Shown here one piece after another: positions 46,276 to 56,949 of a DNA stretch of 64,000 nucleotides. Numbering within the stretch: the stretch's first letter is position 1; each line of letters starts with the position of its first letter. The stretch spans positions 11,891,001 to 11,955,000 of the forward strand of contig JAZBRS010000059.1 in NCBI GenBank assembly GCA_037176725.1. The letters are read 5' to 3'. Both the position numbers and the translations under genes were made by a program. This stretch comes from Posidonia oceanica. Taxonomy: Eukaryota > Streptophyta > Magnoliopsida > Alismatales > Posidoniaceae. The notes beneath the pieces were generated by a model. The model saw only the letters and a program-made list of their open reading frames with translations, had not been told where the DNA came from and made no database searches.

Positions 46276-49011
46276 TTAGTATAGAGCGAACAATCTCAAG
46301 GTGAGGGGAAGACTGCGCTTCGCGATCTGCTCAGCCGTCAAGACCCTAGAATGCCCCGATCCTGCAGGAGCTGTAGCAACAGGGGTAGGCAGTAGACCAG
46401 CTATATTAGCATCAGGAAGAACTGTCGCGACTGCCGCCTCCATCTGCACCAGTCGTGCCTCCATCTCCCGCACCTGCTACCCACGTAGATCACTCAACTG
46501 CAATAAAAGACAGCAAACCACAGAGTTAAAGCAGTTTATCATCTAAAAGTAGAAAGGCTAGCTACAATTGAAGTATTGAAACAGAACAGAAGTACCCTTC
46601 TCATGGAGGTAGCCTCAAACTGGGCCCTAGCCATCGCTACATCGGATGCAGCCACACGAGCCTCTAACTCTCGGATACGGCTCTCACGCTCCCGCTCCAG
46701 CTGGCTCAGGTGCTCCTGCAACTCATCAGTGTGCCCCAAAGCGTCATCAAGCTGACTCTGCGTGGGCCCAGTGCCAGGAGGGGTGTGAATCATGTCCATC
46801 ATGGCTTGGATCTGCAAAGTGGAATTAAATAAGCTAAAGGACATATACTTAAAGCTAGAAGAGGGATAGAGGTACCTCTGAGTTGCAGGCCCGAACCTCC
46901 TTAGCGAGCATACCCCTGAAACGAGAGGCAGCCGGCTCTGTAGCAGCAGTGGGAGGAGGCTCTGCACTAGTCGAGGCACCCTCCACCTACGCCAAAGTAG
47001 ACAACATTAGTAAAAGGACCAAAAAAGGAAGTAGACAACTAAGAGAAGAGGAGGGAAGACTCACTCGTGCTTGAAACTCCTGAAGACAAGACAACAACTC
47101 GTCTCTCTCCCATACCAGCTCCTCAATCCTCAAAGCGTACTACTGCTGCTGAGTCCTAACTGGCTCCGTCATACCCTTAGAGGCAGCCATCTATGCAAGC
47201 AAAGAAAGACATGTAAGTAAAGAAGCAATAAAAAGAGAAGCTCGAAAGAAATTACTTACCAACTCCTGAATACGACTGTGGGCAGCCGCCAACTCCCGCT
47301 GCAGTGTGCTAACGCTACTGCTTGCATGAAAACCAACGTCCATCGGCACGTTGGACTGACCATAAAAGAGAGAGCAGTGGAAGACCATCAGTTGAGAGAA
47401 AGTATCATCAAACCAGGTCATCCACGCTACCTCAGTCTCCGCTGAGTCGTCAGAAGGAGGAGCAGTACCACCAAAGCGCCAGTCCTCAAGCTGAGCTACA
47501 AACCATCGAGCAGTATCTAGCTGCCCCCCTCTGGATGACCCAAGGGAACGAGCCTCAGGACCAAGCCTCAGGATGAGTTGTCGGAGGTCAACTGTCTCAA
47601 AACACGGCCCACCTGACTATAGTGGCACAGGAAGAGGCTAAAAAGCCAGCACTCCTGAAGAAACAGGTGGGAACCACGTACAACAGGCTCCTCAGCGGCA
47701 TGCTCACCATCGACGTAAGGTCTCCAGACAACCTATAGCATAACTTAGTCAGAAGACAAGCAAATACTATACAGAAAAGAAAAGACTAAGTGCAAGGGTT
47801 CACCCACTCCTTGGGGAGGACCTCCAGCAAAAAGCGACCCAAATGCCTAACAGGTCAGAGCCTCTCAGGAGCCATCTGCACCTCGCTCCACTGCCAAGCC
47901 TGAGGGAACTCAATTGGACCATCCCTAGGAACACCGAGCCTCAGGTACAAAAAGCGCTCGAAGATCCAAGTCTGTCACATAAGGAAGCAGTTTCAAATTA
48001 GAAACAAGTAAACAAACAAAAAGACAGGCAAATAATTAAAGAACAAACCTGGAAAAGGGGCAGGCAGCAAGAAAGGGAGTGGGTTCGTCCCACAGAAAAA
48101 GCCTCTAACCGGGAAATCAAGTATGCTAGCACGGTCGAGCCCTAAGAATATGAACTAATCCTCTCTACATCCAAAAGGAGAGGAACAAAACTGGCATGCA
48201 ACATCTGGGAGGAGGTGCCAAAGAACTGCCGATGAAACAAAATGGAGAGGAAGACTCGTAGCTGCTGATCAGCTATGCTTGGAGCAGCCACATCAGCAAG
48301 TAAGAGGTCGTCAAGATGCTTCTTTAGCCATCTGATGTTGACACGGGTATGGTAATGGCCGGAGTGAGGAGGTCGCACGCCGTAGCAAGTCTCCAGCTCA
48401 TCGCCACAGTAGGGCTGCCACACTGCTACCACGGGCTCACCGTCTATCCTCAGGCCTACCAGCCTAACCACATCCTCCAGGGTGATCATCATCTCACCCG
48501 TGCGGAGAATGAAGCTGCCAGAAGGACTGTGGAACCGCCTGGCAAAGGAGACCAGAAGCCCAAGGTGGATCTCGAATGGCACAGTCTCCAGGAAATGGCC
48601 GAAGTCCATCTCCGCCAACCTCACTCGCTAGAACTCTGGAAGATGGGTGTACGTCTCATGGAGATCCTCCCAACTAGAATGAGCCTGGCTAGGCAATGGC
48701 ATCTGACACAGAAAATCCAAAGAATAACATTAATAACTCCCTAAGAAAACAAACAAATAACTTAATAAGAAACTAAAACACACCTGGCCTAGCTCTGCAA
48801 GCTCAGCTGCTGTCCGAGCTCTCCTGGGAGGAGGATGACAGGGGACCTTGCCCAAACCAAGGTTGTCACCGTCACTATCACTCGTCTTTGTCCTAGCAGG
48901 AGACGGTGCACGTGGACGCCTTGCTCGAAGCTTGCGAGGACGAGAGGAGCTTGACCATGTAGTAGAAGGACCTGCCTCGTCCCTCCCAGTCTCAACCTCC
49001 TCATCAGAGAC
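46276..49011 (-). pseudogene. Antisense gene 2: plant mobile domain (PMD) protein with introns and coiled coil
   Basis: Runs against pol. Exons on the minus strand: 49011-48784 (acidic/basic linker), 48702-48049 (PMD core), 47971-47804 and from 47732 on. Introns of 81, 77 and 71 bp start GTGTGT, GTTTGT and GTGAAC and end CAG, CAG and TAG; all are phase 0, and the reading joins correctly. PMD signs: GEMMITLEDVVRLVGLRIDGEPVV, SYS(stop)GSTVLAYL and VVWRPYVDG. After further exons come coiled-coil heptads (LSQLERERESRIRELEARV). Stops: TAG 48628, TAG 48142, a TGA near 47840, and others near 47600 and 47140. PMD proteins (PF10536) occur in host silencing factors and in transposons. The upstream exon is not found. 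Confidence 0.75.
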
Positions 49012-49065
49012 CCTGGAACAGCGGCACAAGTAGAGTTTGGTCAGTCCATCAAAAACATTAATCAA

Positions 49066-50300
49066 TCAAGACATTAAACATCTCAAACATTAATTAGTCA
49101 TTGATCATTCCAAAACATAAATCATTTCAAACATTAATTAATCATTTCAAACATTAACCAAAACACTATTCACTAATCATTTTCAAGACATTAATCAAAA
49201 CGTTGATCATTTCAAAAGGTTAATCAAACGCTTAACCATTAATCACTTCAAACATTTAAAACTCTGTGAATTAAACATCTAAACCCTTTTTATCATCTAA
49301 TAAATACTCACAACATTAAAAATTGCCTCAAATGTTTGAATATCACTTGAAATATCTAACTCTTTTAAATAAGCAAAGCACATAAACTATTTAAGAAACA
49401 CAATCACCTCAGGTTTTTAATTAAGCATACGACAGTTAAATACGATACTGAATGAAATTAATTAAACTTTGCAAACACTAAGGTAAATATTTAAAACACA
49501 TTCAGAAAAATTTTATGGCCCCACCAACCCACAAAGATGGGAAAATACCACCCTAAGAAAATTCTTCTTCACCAATCCACCTTAAAAATTTGACTATTTA
49601 ACTTGCATTAATTAATAAAAAATAAAATCCACCAACCTATCCTAATAATCAATTTTCCTTTTCAAATTAAGCAAACTTATCCTCTAATCTTAATTCACAA
49701 ATTCTTCTCTAAGGAATTTATCCTAATAACCATTAATAATTTAAGTTCTCTTCTAAGGTAAACTTTCCTAATTTTAATTCATGAATTAATCCATTAAACA
49801 TTTTCTTTCATTAAACATTTCAATCCTCCTTTTAAAAATCCAAGAGAGAATTCTATTCTCCAAAATTTCACAAAATCACCAACTAATAAATTATTTCCAT
49901 CCATTCCCAAATTAATTCACAAAACACAGAAATAATAAAAATAAAAAATGTGTATCCCTCTGTTATAAAAAAAAATCCATTATCCCATAAATTCCACTTA
50001 TTCCATCATTAATAAATAAAATCTCTTAATTTCTAGAAATATTTTGACATAATCCCCCCACAAATTTCAACAATAAATCTTCATCTCCTGTAAGGAAAAT
50101 TCACAGAAAAATTTGGCAGAACCCCACTACAAAAGCTCCACTGTAAATTTAAGCACTCATTCAAATTTTAGCACAAACATTCTCCTTCATTCACCTTGAA
50201 AATTCACAAAAGAAATCCATCCTGCAAGATTTTCCATTCAACATTCACAACAAAATTTAACAAATCAACATCCCTTAATTTTCAATCCACTAAAATAATT
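49066..50300. other. AT-rich stretch between the antisense genes
   Basis: About 1.2 kb of strongly AT-rich sequence. The first 300 bases have loose repeats of CATTTCAAACATTAATTAAT. No ORF over 60 residues makes sense. It could include long introns or the promoter of antisense gene 2, but I see no firm signal. Confidence 0.5.
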
Positions 50301-50960
50301 CACATTCCCAAAAAAACAAAATTTTTTCCCCCTGACTGTCGGTCATCTGCCCTCTCTGGCCATCCACTGCCGCCCAACATCGTCGGCCACACCACACCTT
50401 GATACCCAACAGCAAGGAGGAGAGGAGGAGAATACCTCCTTCGCCAGCGAGCACCGCCGTTTGAGCCACCGCTGCTCGCACCACCTTCACTGCCACCACT
50501 CGCCATCAGGGGATGTGGAGGAAGACAAGTCGCACCGCCGCCGCACCACCGGAGTCGAGCTGCACCACCGAAGTCGAGCCGCATCACCGAAGACCGCCGC
50601 GCTGCCGAGATCGTCGGAGAGGAGAGCGGGCAAGCACTGAGTAGGAAGGAGAAGGAAGAGAGGTGTGAGGACAAAAGGGGGAGGCAACGGTTTGGTTTTG
50701 TTACTGGACTCGCACCCTGGTCGTCAAATCTAGCGGCAACCTTTTTAGGCGCTGTATATTTCGGCGACTCAGCCTTTTGGCTTCCTCAGGAAGCCAACCT
50801 TCCCGCCTCAATTTTGAACCTCCTCTGGGCCACGTCAGTACCTGCCACCGTGAATAGCGGCGCCAATGCAAAAAATACTTTAAAATTAAGCACAACTTTC
50901 CGGCCACATTCGAACCGCCTCTGATCTGGGTGCCTCTAAGGGTGGTGGCTAAAACGGACA
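50301..50960. other. GC-rich stretch with GGCGAC/GTCGCC-type motifs
   Basis: 50330-50690 is rich in CCACCG/GCCGCC triplets and gives ORFs on several frames with no known domain. 50700-50900 has CAACCTTTTTAGGCGC, TTCGGCGACTCAGCC and related words, like the motif arrays in the LTRs. It may be the 5' region of antisense gene 2 (which would begin on the minus strand) or a piece of an old LTR. Confidence 0.4.
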
Positions 50961-51095
50961 GCCCCTTTTTTCTTTATTTCTTTCTTTCTTGAAACAAATT
51001 TTCCATCATTTATTCAGACACTAATAACCCACCAACATAATAGTAAGCACACCCAATTTAACCAAACTTAAAATAAGAAAATATATATATCATTA

Positions 51096-52491
51096 TTAAC
51101 TCATGTCCAAAACAAAACATAACACTCTAAAATAAACTGAACCATACATTGCCATGCTCGTATAGCTGAGGCCGAGCATCTTCAAGAACTCTAGTCTATC
51201 ATCAGCATATTTCTGGGGAGTAGGACGAAGCCGTGCATACCACTTCAGATACCTAAACTCCTGTGATTCCTGAGAAGTCTCAGAAAGCCGAGGCGTACTC
51301 AGAGACACCCTCCGACCAATATGAACCCAACGGGCTATGTACTCCAGGACCATCCTCTCATCATGGTCACCGTCCTCCTTGCGAGCACGGATTAGAGGAG
51401 TCAGCACCGCATCAGCCTGAATAGTAAGCTCCTGATTCAGCAATCGTGGGCAACGGTGAATGGGATACAGCACAAAAGATGTCGCCCTCACCAAGACAAG
51501 CTCAAGGTGGCTATGAGTCGTGCTCATCACCCGTGCCTAGTGAGCTCCAGGCAGCTTCGGTACAAAGTCAAAGTCTTGCAATGACAAGCGGCCAAGGTGA
51601 AGAACGTAGTCATAAAACCTCAAGCCAGCAAAATCTGCATAGCTGTAGTAGTGGGACATGAACCACCTATGCCACAACAGTGGGGAGCCAAAGAACTTCC
51701 TGAACATGAAGCACTAGTAAGTCCCTCAATGGTGTATGCCAACACAGCAGGAGCCAAGTACGGCGACTAACATCAGGAGATCCACATGATGAAGATCCAG
51801 TGTGAAATTTTCATCAGTAAACAATGCAAGCCCACCAACAGCTATGAACAGACAAGCCCTCAGTTCAGCCTCAGCAAGCTACCGGGTACTAAGGATCTCC
51901 CACAAGCCCCGAAGGAAGAGCCTCCCCGAGTGCATTAAAGCTTTACTGGCATCCTGTTCTTTTGTTAAGTACTAGCCTATCTTCTTGGAGCCTACAGTCT
52001 CAACAAAGATGGCAAAGCGATCGTCTGCTATTTCAGTAGATTCCGTTGTTAACCCAAGTAAAGAAGTTACCTCCTCGCACGAAATCAAAGTCTCCCTGCA
52101 GGGAAGGTTGAAGGTGTTGGAGGAACTATTCTGGAAAGCCATCAAGGCATGCAGCAATGGCCAAGGCAAAGGAGTACGGATCAAATCAAGGAGCTTGTCA
52201 AAGCCACTGGATCCGAAAAGATGTCTATTATCCTCTGCCCGGTTAATCAAACTAGACACCCAAGGCAGAGTATACCTAAAAGAATTGTGAAAATTTGGAC
52301 ATCCGGTAAGGTTTACTACAGCCTATAACAAGCAAACACTCAGAAACCGAGCCACAAGCAAAGCATACAAGGACAAAGAAGAGAAGGAGAGAGCATACCT
52401 GATCTTTACGAATGGCCTGCATCAAGTGGTTGGGGATATCAACCACCCTCTCCACGGTGAAGGATGAAGAAGAGAAAGAAGGAAGCTTCAT
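51096..52491 (-). pseudogene. Antisense gene 1: second PMD-like protein
   Basis: Probable start ATG at 52491 (MKLPSFSSSSFTVERVVDIP). A likely intron runs 52276-52398 (GTATGC ... TTTTAG, 123 bp). Joining at that site puts the next exon one base out of phase, so an indel or another acceptor is likely. Exon 2 has the PMD-like pattern of a helix, then NTFNLPCRETLISCEEVTSLLGL. The same frame continues to 51096 with TAG at 51972 and other stops, through HRWFMSHYYSYADFAGLRFYDYV and YLKWYARLRPTPQKYADDRL. Differs clearly from antisense gene 2, so not a recent copy of it. Function in the element unknown. Confidence 0.6.
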
Positions 52492-52548
52492 GGTCAAAGG
52501 GAGGGGATTAATTCTGCAGAATGCCCTCTGGAAGACGAGTACGACCTC

Positions 52549-52556
52549 CTTTTATC
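52549..52556 (-). promoter_or_regulatory. TATA-like box upstream of antisense gene 1
   Basis: GGATAAAAGG on the minus strand, about 60 bases before the ATG at 52491; a start about 30 bases on would give a 5' UTR of about 30 bases. Sequence suggestion only. Confidence 0.3.
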
Positions 52557-52619
52557 CCCTCCTATCGAGAAAAAACAAAGGATAACACAGATTCTGAGAT
52601 AAAATAGCCCGAAGATTGT

Positions 52620-52710
52620 GAGTCGCCCTTGCACCTGGCGACCATTCCAGACGCCAACTGAAGCAGCGACTGAAACTTTACTCTAGGTGCCAACTGAAGC
52701 GGCGACTGGG
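52620..52710. repeat. Paired GTCGCC/GGCGAC motifs in C upstream of antisense gene 1
   Basis: AGTCGCCCTTGCACCTGGCGACC (as GTCGCC and GGCGAC, 52621-52643) followed by GCCAACTGAAGCAGCGAC and GCCAACTGAAGCGGCGAC. The same word pair as in the alpha LTRs and solo LTR2. Confidence 0.7.
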
Positions 52711-52854
52711 ACATTCAGACAGACCATCCTTTGTACACTCTCATGAAGGATGATTCTGCCAACTGCGAACTGAAAGCAAGAGGAACGAGCCCCTGCTTTA
52801 AAGCTCACACCGTGTCTACTGACACAACCGCTATGGCCACAAGATGAAACATCG

Positions 52855-53030
52855 GTTTGGCAGGTGAAGGGTTCACTCCCTCACCCGGTTCCTTATGCAT
52901 GGAACCTCTTTACTTGCCAAATCGAGCTGTGGGACGACGGTCCTTTCTTGAGAGTACCAGTCACACTCGAGGACGGAAAACACCTGACCACAACAAATTG
53001 CATTCATTCATTTTGCATATTGTAGTAATC
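52855..53030 (+). other. 3' UTR of element C, last part before element F
   Basis: Aligns with B 31020-31190 (GAAGGGTTCACTCCC, CATTCATTCATTTTGCATAT). In B the text runs on after GCATAT; here element F begins. CATAT at 53026-53030 is the expected target copy. Confidence 0.8.
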
Positions 53031-56000
53031 CTGAATTCTAATTGTCCATGCACGATACCAAAGCTCGCGTGCATCGATCAAAATAGGCTCACTATATGCT
53101 GCAGGATCCGAGGGAAGAAACTTGACTTGGAAACGCTGGCAAAAGAAGAAAAACAAATGATAAGACAAATCAGAGTCGCCATCAGGTCTATTAAATTGGG
53201 AGACAGGGAAAACGAGGGTAAGGCATGAAAAGACATGCAAAACCAGGTGCAAAGACGGGGCAAAGGGATGCAATGCAATGCGATGCTATGCTATGCTATG
53301 CTATGACTCATGCCTAGGATGAAGGAAAGGATCGATGTGGGCCAAGAGAAAGGGCAAGGACTCCTGTTACGCACGGGGAAGGTGTTAGGCACCCCCGATA
53401 CGTCCGAGAGTCGGTCTTTCTTAGGTAATCTCGCTCGCTAATGCAGGGAAATGCTAGCCTAATACCTAAATGCAATGAATGTCTGCCTGCTACGCATGGG
53501 AAATAAACGTGCTATCTATGTGCTCAGCAGCGCTGCTAGTGTTCCGAACTGGGCGAACCCTAGTTCATGAGAACTCCTAGGCAGTAAGCATCATAGCCCT
53601 AATGCAAATGCAGGCGATACAACAAAACTATGGGGAAAATCGGGCAATGCAAGCGACATGCAAGGGATAAACCAAAGCGGGTGCGGAAAACGATGCGAAA
53701 GTGACAAAAACGATGCAAAGGCATGGAAAACGATGCAAAGGCGTAGGAAACGATGCAAAGGCATGGAAAACAATGCAAAGGCGCAGAAAACGATGCAAAG
53801 GCGCAGAAAACGATGCAAAGGCGAGGTGCAAAACCAAAACAGGGGTCAGGTAGCATGCATGGGGGTTGCAGTAGGCATTAGGAGCAATAAAATGTGGAAA
53901 ACGATGAGCAAAGCGAAATCGGCATTTTAAAATCACATTCAGCCAACTGCAAGCGTTGGACGCTGGCAACAACGGTGTCCAACGTTGGACGCTGGCATTA
54001 CTAGTGTCCAACACTTGCTGGAGGCAGACAGCATGCAACTTTTGAAAAAGGATGCATTCTAGCTATATGAATGCAATGCAGATGCAGAAATGTAGTAGAT
54101 TGGGTGCATGACAAGCAGGGCAAACATGACAACAAAACAGAAGCAGATTTAGAGCAAGATGCAAGCCAAAATCAACAATTGAAACAAGCAAGGCGTTGGA
54201 CGCCCGTGGGCATGGCATCCAACGTTAGACGTAGAGAGACAGGCGTCCAACACAGGCCAGAAGACAGCAAACCAGATAAGCATACAGAGGGCAAATAAAA
54301 ATTATAAACATGCATTTAGGCTACTAAAAGTAGGCAGAAGGTAGACATGCAAGCATAGGATGCATAAGAAACCAGGAAAAACAACATCTGTAACACGTGC
54401 CAGGCATAAAGCTCAACCAGAGCGTTGGACGCGAGTTGAACCGGCATCCAATGTTGGACGCTAGGAACAGCAGCGTACAACGCATTGGGAGGCACAAACC
54501 AACAAGAACTTGCATAAAAATTAGCATATGATCTAAGAAAGCTATGGAACAATTGCAATGAAAGCTAAGCAAGCATATAAACACAGGAATCATGCAAACA
54601 AATAGATCAGAGCATCAAGCAAACATCTAAAAGCAAAGCAGATGAGCAGGAACGTTAGACGCTGGTGACAGCGGCGTCCAACGTAGGACGCTGAAGTCAC
54701 CGACGTCCAACGCCTGTAGAATGCAAACCCACCTGCAAAAAGGGGAGCTCAGCTCTAAACCCCATCTAACATGCATGCAAGCTACTAATGACATGCCAGA
54801 GTAAGGAAAAGCATTCATAGCAAGCATATAATCCATGAGAAGCAAGAAGGAAAGTGCATGCATAAGAGTAAAGGATAAAAAAAAAACCAATAGAAAATAG
54901 CATGCAACTTGAGAAGGAAATTAGAAAGCCTAGCATGGTTGCCATAGGGGCCAGGCATCACTAGGTAAGCATGGATCAAGCATAAACTCCAAAAAGAAAT
55001 GATATGCAAGCATAGCAGCAGAATAGAACTAACAGACATGCTGGACGCTGGATAAACCAGCGTCCAACGTTGGACGTGGCTCACCCAGGCATCCAACGCA
55101 GGCAGATTGCAGACAAAACTAAAGCATGCAAAGAAAAAGATTTAAGCATGGATCCAAACAAAGAAGTAGGCATGGCATAGCTTCTGAGAATGAGTGAAGA
55201 AGGCATGTAGCATGGATTCACAAAAAGCAAGCAACAGCAAAGCATGGCATACTTTAAAGCAAGAGCAAGGCAAGCAAGGCAGCGTGTTGGACGCTAGCTA
55301 CTGCCGCGTCCAATGTTGGACGCACCAGCCTGGGCGTCCAACACACTGAAGATCCTCCTGGCCAAGAATTGCGGCCAAATGGATCCAAAACCTCAAAATA
55401 ACTTGCTAGTAAGCAAGTGTGATTGACAACAAGCATGGTGGTATGCTTGGTGCCAAGATTAGGTGGGTGGATTGCTCCACCCACCTCCTCCTCCTCGCGG
55501 CCGGAAAACCAAGGCGAGGAGGGGTGTGTGCAGTGCAAAAAAGCATGGGAAGCGACCAGAAACACTCAAGCAATCACGCACGAGCCTAAGGGTTGGATAA
55601 CCAACCTGTTCGCGGCCTGGAACGGCGGTTCGAGCTTCTTCATCAGCGCTGCGGAAGTCAGCGGCAAGCGTCCTTCGGCGAGGTCTCGTGGCTAGCTGGG
55701 AGCACGGAAGAAGGCGGCGAAAGGTCGAGAGTGGAGGTGGATAATCGCTCTATGCTCTAGAGTGGTTGAATTTCCTCTCTGGCAAGTGTGGTGACTGGTG
55801 CAATGAGGAGAAGATGGCTATTTTGTGAAGTGGTGCATGGGTTCAAGTGCAAATGGCAGCGGTTTGCAGAGGAATTGCAGGCAATTGCAGGTGGTGGTAG
55901 GGGCTTTGGGTGAGGGGAAGGCACGAGGGATGTCAGGCGACGCAGGTGGGCATGTCAGAAGGCCGACGAAGTCACGGCGGTGGCTGGCAGAAGCGGCTAT

Positions 56001-56506
56001 TGGTAGTGAGGGTGGAGAGAGCAGAAAATGGGCTGGGGTGGAAGAGATGGCTAGTAAGTGCACTTACTCGGCCTTGGCAGCTAGTGGGTGGCCTGGAGTG
56101 CAGGAGGGGACGGGTAGTAAGTGCGGAGGGGCGGTGGAGTAGACAGGAGGTGAGCCGAAGGAGGCGGAGCAGCCACTGCTGCAACCAAGTCGTTGGATGC
56201 TAGAGCTGAAGGCGTCCAACGTTGGACGCTAGCACAGGGCGCATCCAACATTAGACGCTGCCTATTCCAGCGTACAACACACCCAGGAGGCAAAAACTGA
56301 AATGGGCTTGGGCATGGGCTTGGGCCTTAAAAGGATTTAAAAATATGCAAAAAGGCTTGGGTTGAGGGTTTTGGGGTTTAGGTAAGGTTTTCGGTTTGGT
56401 TTTGGGAAGAAATGGGTTAGTCTAAAAAAGAGTGCCTTCTCAGAGTCCAAGCAAACCTGCAGGAGAAAACCACCAACTTCCAGGCTGTCAGAATGGGGTG
56501 TCTACA
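53031..56506 (-). repeat. 3' LTR of element F (LTR3, 3476 bp)
   Basis: TGTAGACACCCCATTCTG at 56506 to GGATTACTACA at 53031 (minus strand). Shared beta landmarks: GGTGCCTAACACCTTCCCC (near 53380), TGGCGACTCTGA (near 53165), CACGCGAGCTTTGGTATCGT (near 53060). Seven double inverted motifs of the GCGTTGGACGC...GCGTCCAAC type start at about 53953, 54193, 54422, 54653, 55040, 55284 and 56191. A GC-rich block without a called gene occupies 55400-56180. Confidence 0.9.
53690..53826. repeat. 20-bp tandem repeat in LTR3
   Basis: Six to seven copies of about GATGCAAAGGCATGGAAAAC with changes confined mostly to positions 11-15. It accounts for the Phe/Cys/His-rich ORFs seen on the other strand. Confidence 0.85.
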
Positions 56507-56518
56507 GATGCCCCTCCC
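56507..56518 (-). other. Polypurine tract of element F
   Basis: GGGAGGGGCATC on the minus strand, next to the LTR. Same core as element B although the LTRs differ. Confidence 0.75.
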
Positions 56519-56639
56519 TGAGCGAGGTCAAGCATAGTGAGACCACTGCTCAGGGTAGACAAGACACCCTACTTGACGCCGGCAAGAGCGCATATTGCTG
56601 TAGGCATGAGTCATTTACCCGACAGATGCACCAGAAAAC

Positions 56640-56780
56640 ATGACACAGAGCCACAATGTAGGTGCAGATGCGAATGCAGATGCTGGTGCAATGCGTGCCA
56701 ATGCAGATGCAATGCATGCCGATGCAGTTATTTATCATGCAATGCTGTTGGTAAAAGAATGCAGTGCTGATGCAGAGGGG
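56640..56780. repeat. GCAATGC/GCAGATGC short-period repeat
   Basis: Irregular 6- to 8-base units (GCAGATGC, GCAATGC, GCCGATGC) in the 3' UTR of F just inside the LTR. Confidence 0.65.
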
Positions 56781-56949
56781 ATGCAAGGAAAGCTACAATG
56801 CAATGCATGAGTTCGAGGATTAGTCCGAGCTCACAAAAGGGACGCTTGACAAGACTGGCGGGCTTAGCATCCGAGCAGTTAGGGCTGTTAGCCCAACAAG
56901 CAAAGGGTTTAGACAATCTGATGGTTGTCGACTGAGCAGTTAGGGCTGC

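Larger units (their letters stand above)
46079..52854. other. 6.8-kb block in C 3' UTR carrying antisense genes
   Basis: In B the words GTGCAGGTA (30925) and GAAGGGTTCACTCCCTCACCC (31026, given in parts) are under 110 bases apart. In C they are at 46075 and 52865. Everything between is absent from B: two antisense plant-mobile-domain genes, an AT-rich stretch and a GC-rich stretch with GTCGCC/GGCGAC motifs. Either B lost the block or C gained it; since B also lost pol, loss in B is simpler. Confidence 0.75.
33609..53030 (+). mobile_element. Element C: Tat-lineage retrotransposon (family alpha) with antisense host-type genes, 3' end displaced by element F
   Basis: Plus-strand element with 5' LTR, leader, gag, PR1, PR2, pol (RT, RH, aRNH, INT), 3' UTR, and a 6.8-kb block of antisense genes within the 3' UTR. 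Element F breaks it at 53030 in a sequence that in B runs on without a break, so the last part and the 3' LTR of C lie off the window. From 36842 to 44818 the coding frame is kept apart from one 1-base loss near 40537 and its repair before 41168. There are about 21 in-frame stops, about 15 of them TAG. Bases 33604-33608 (GCCAC) are the expected target copy. Confidence 0.9.

Noticed and set aside
50300..50690. Minus-strand ORF of 124 codons as a host gene
   Set aside because: Triplet-rich low complexity, no domain, and competing ORFs in other frames.
53281..53306. CTATG microsatellite
   Set aside because: Only about five units; too short to report as a feature.
53591..54038. Repetitive Phe/His/Cys-rich ORFs on the minus strand of LTR3
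   Set aside because: Produced by the 20-bp tandem repeat; three frames give similar peptides.
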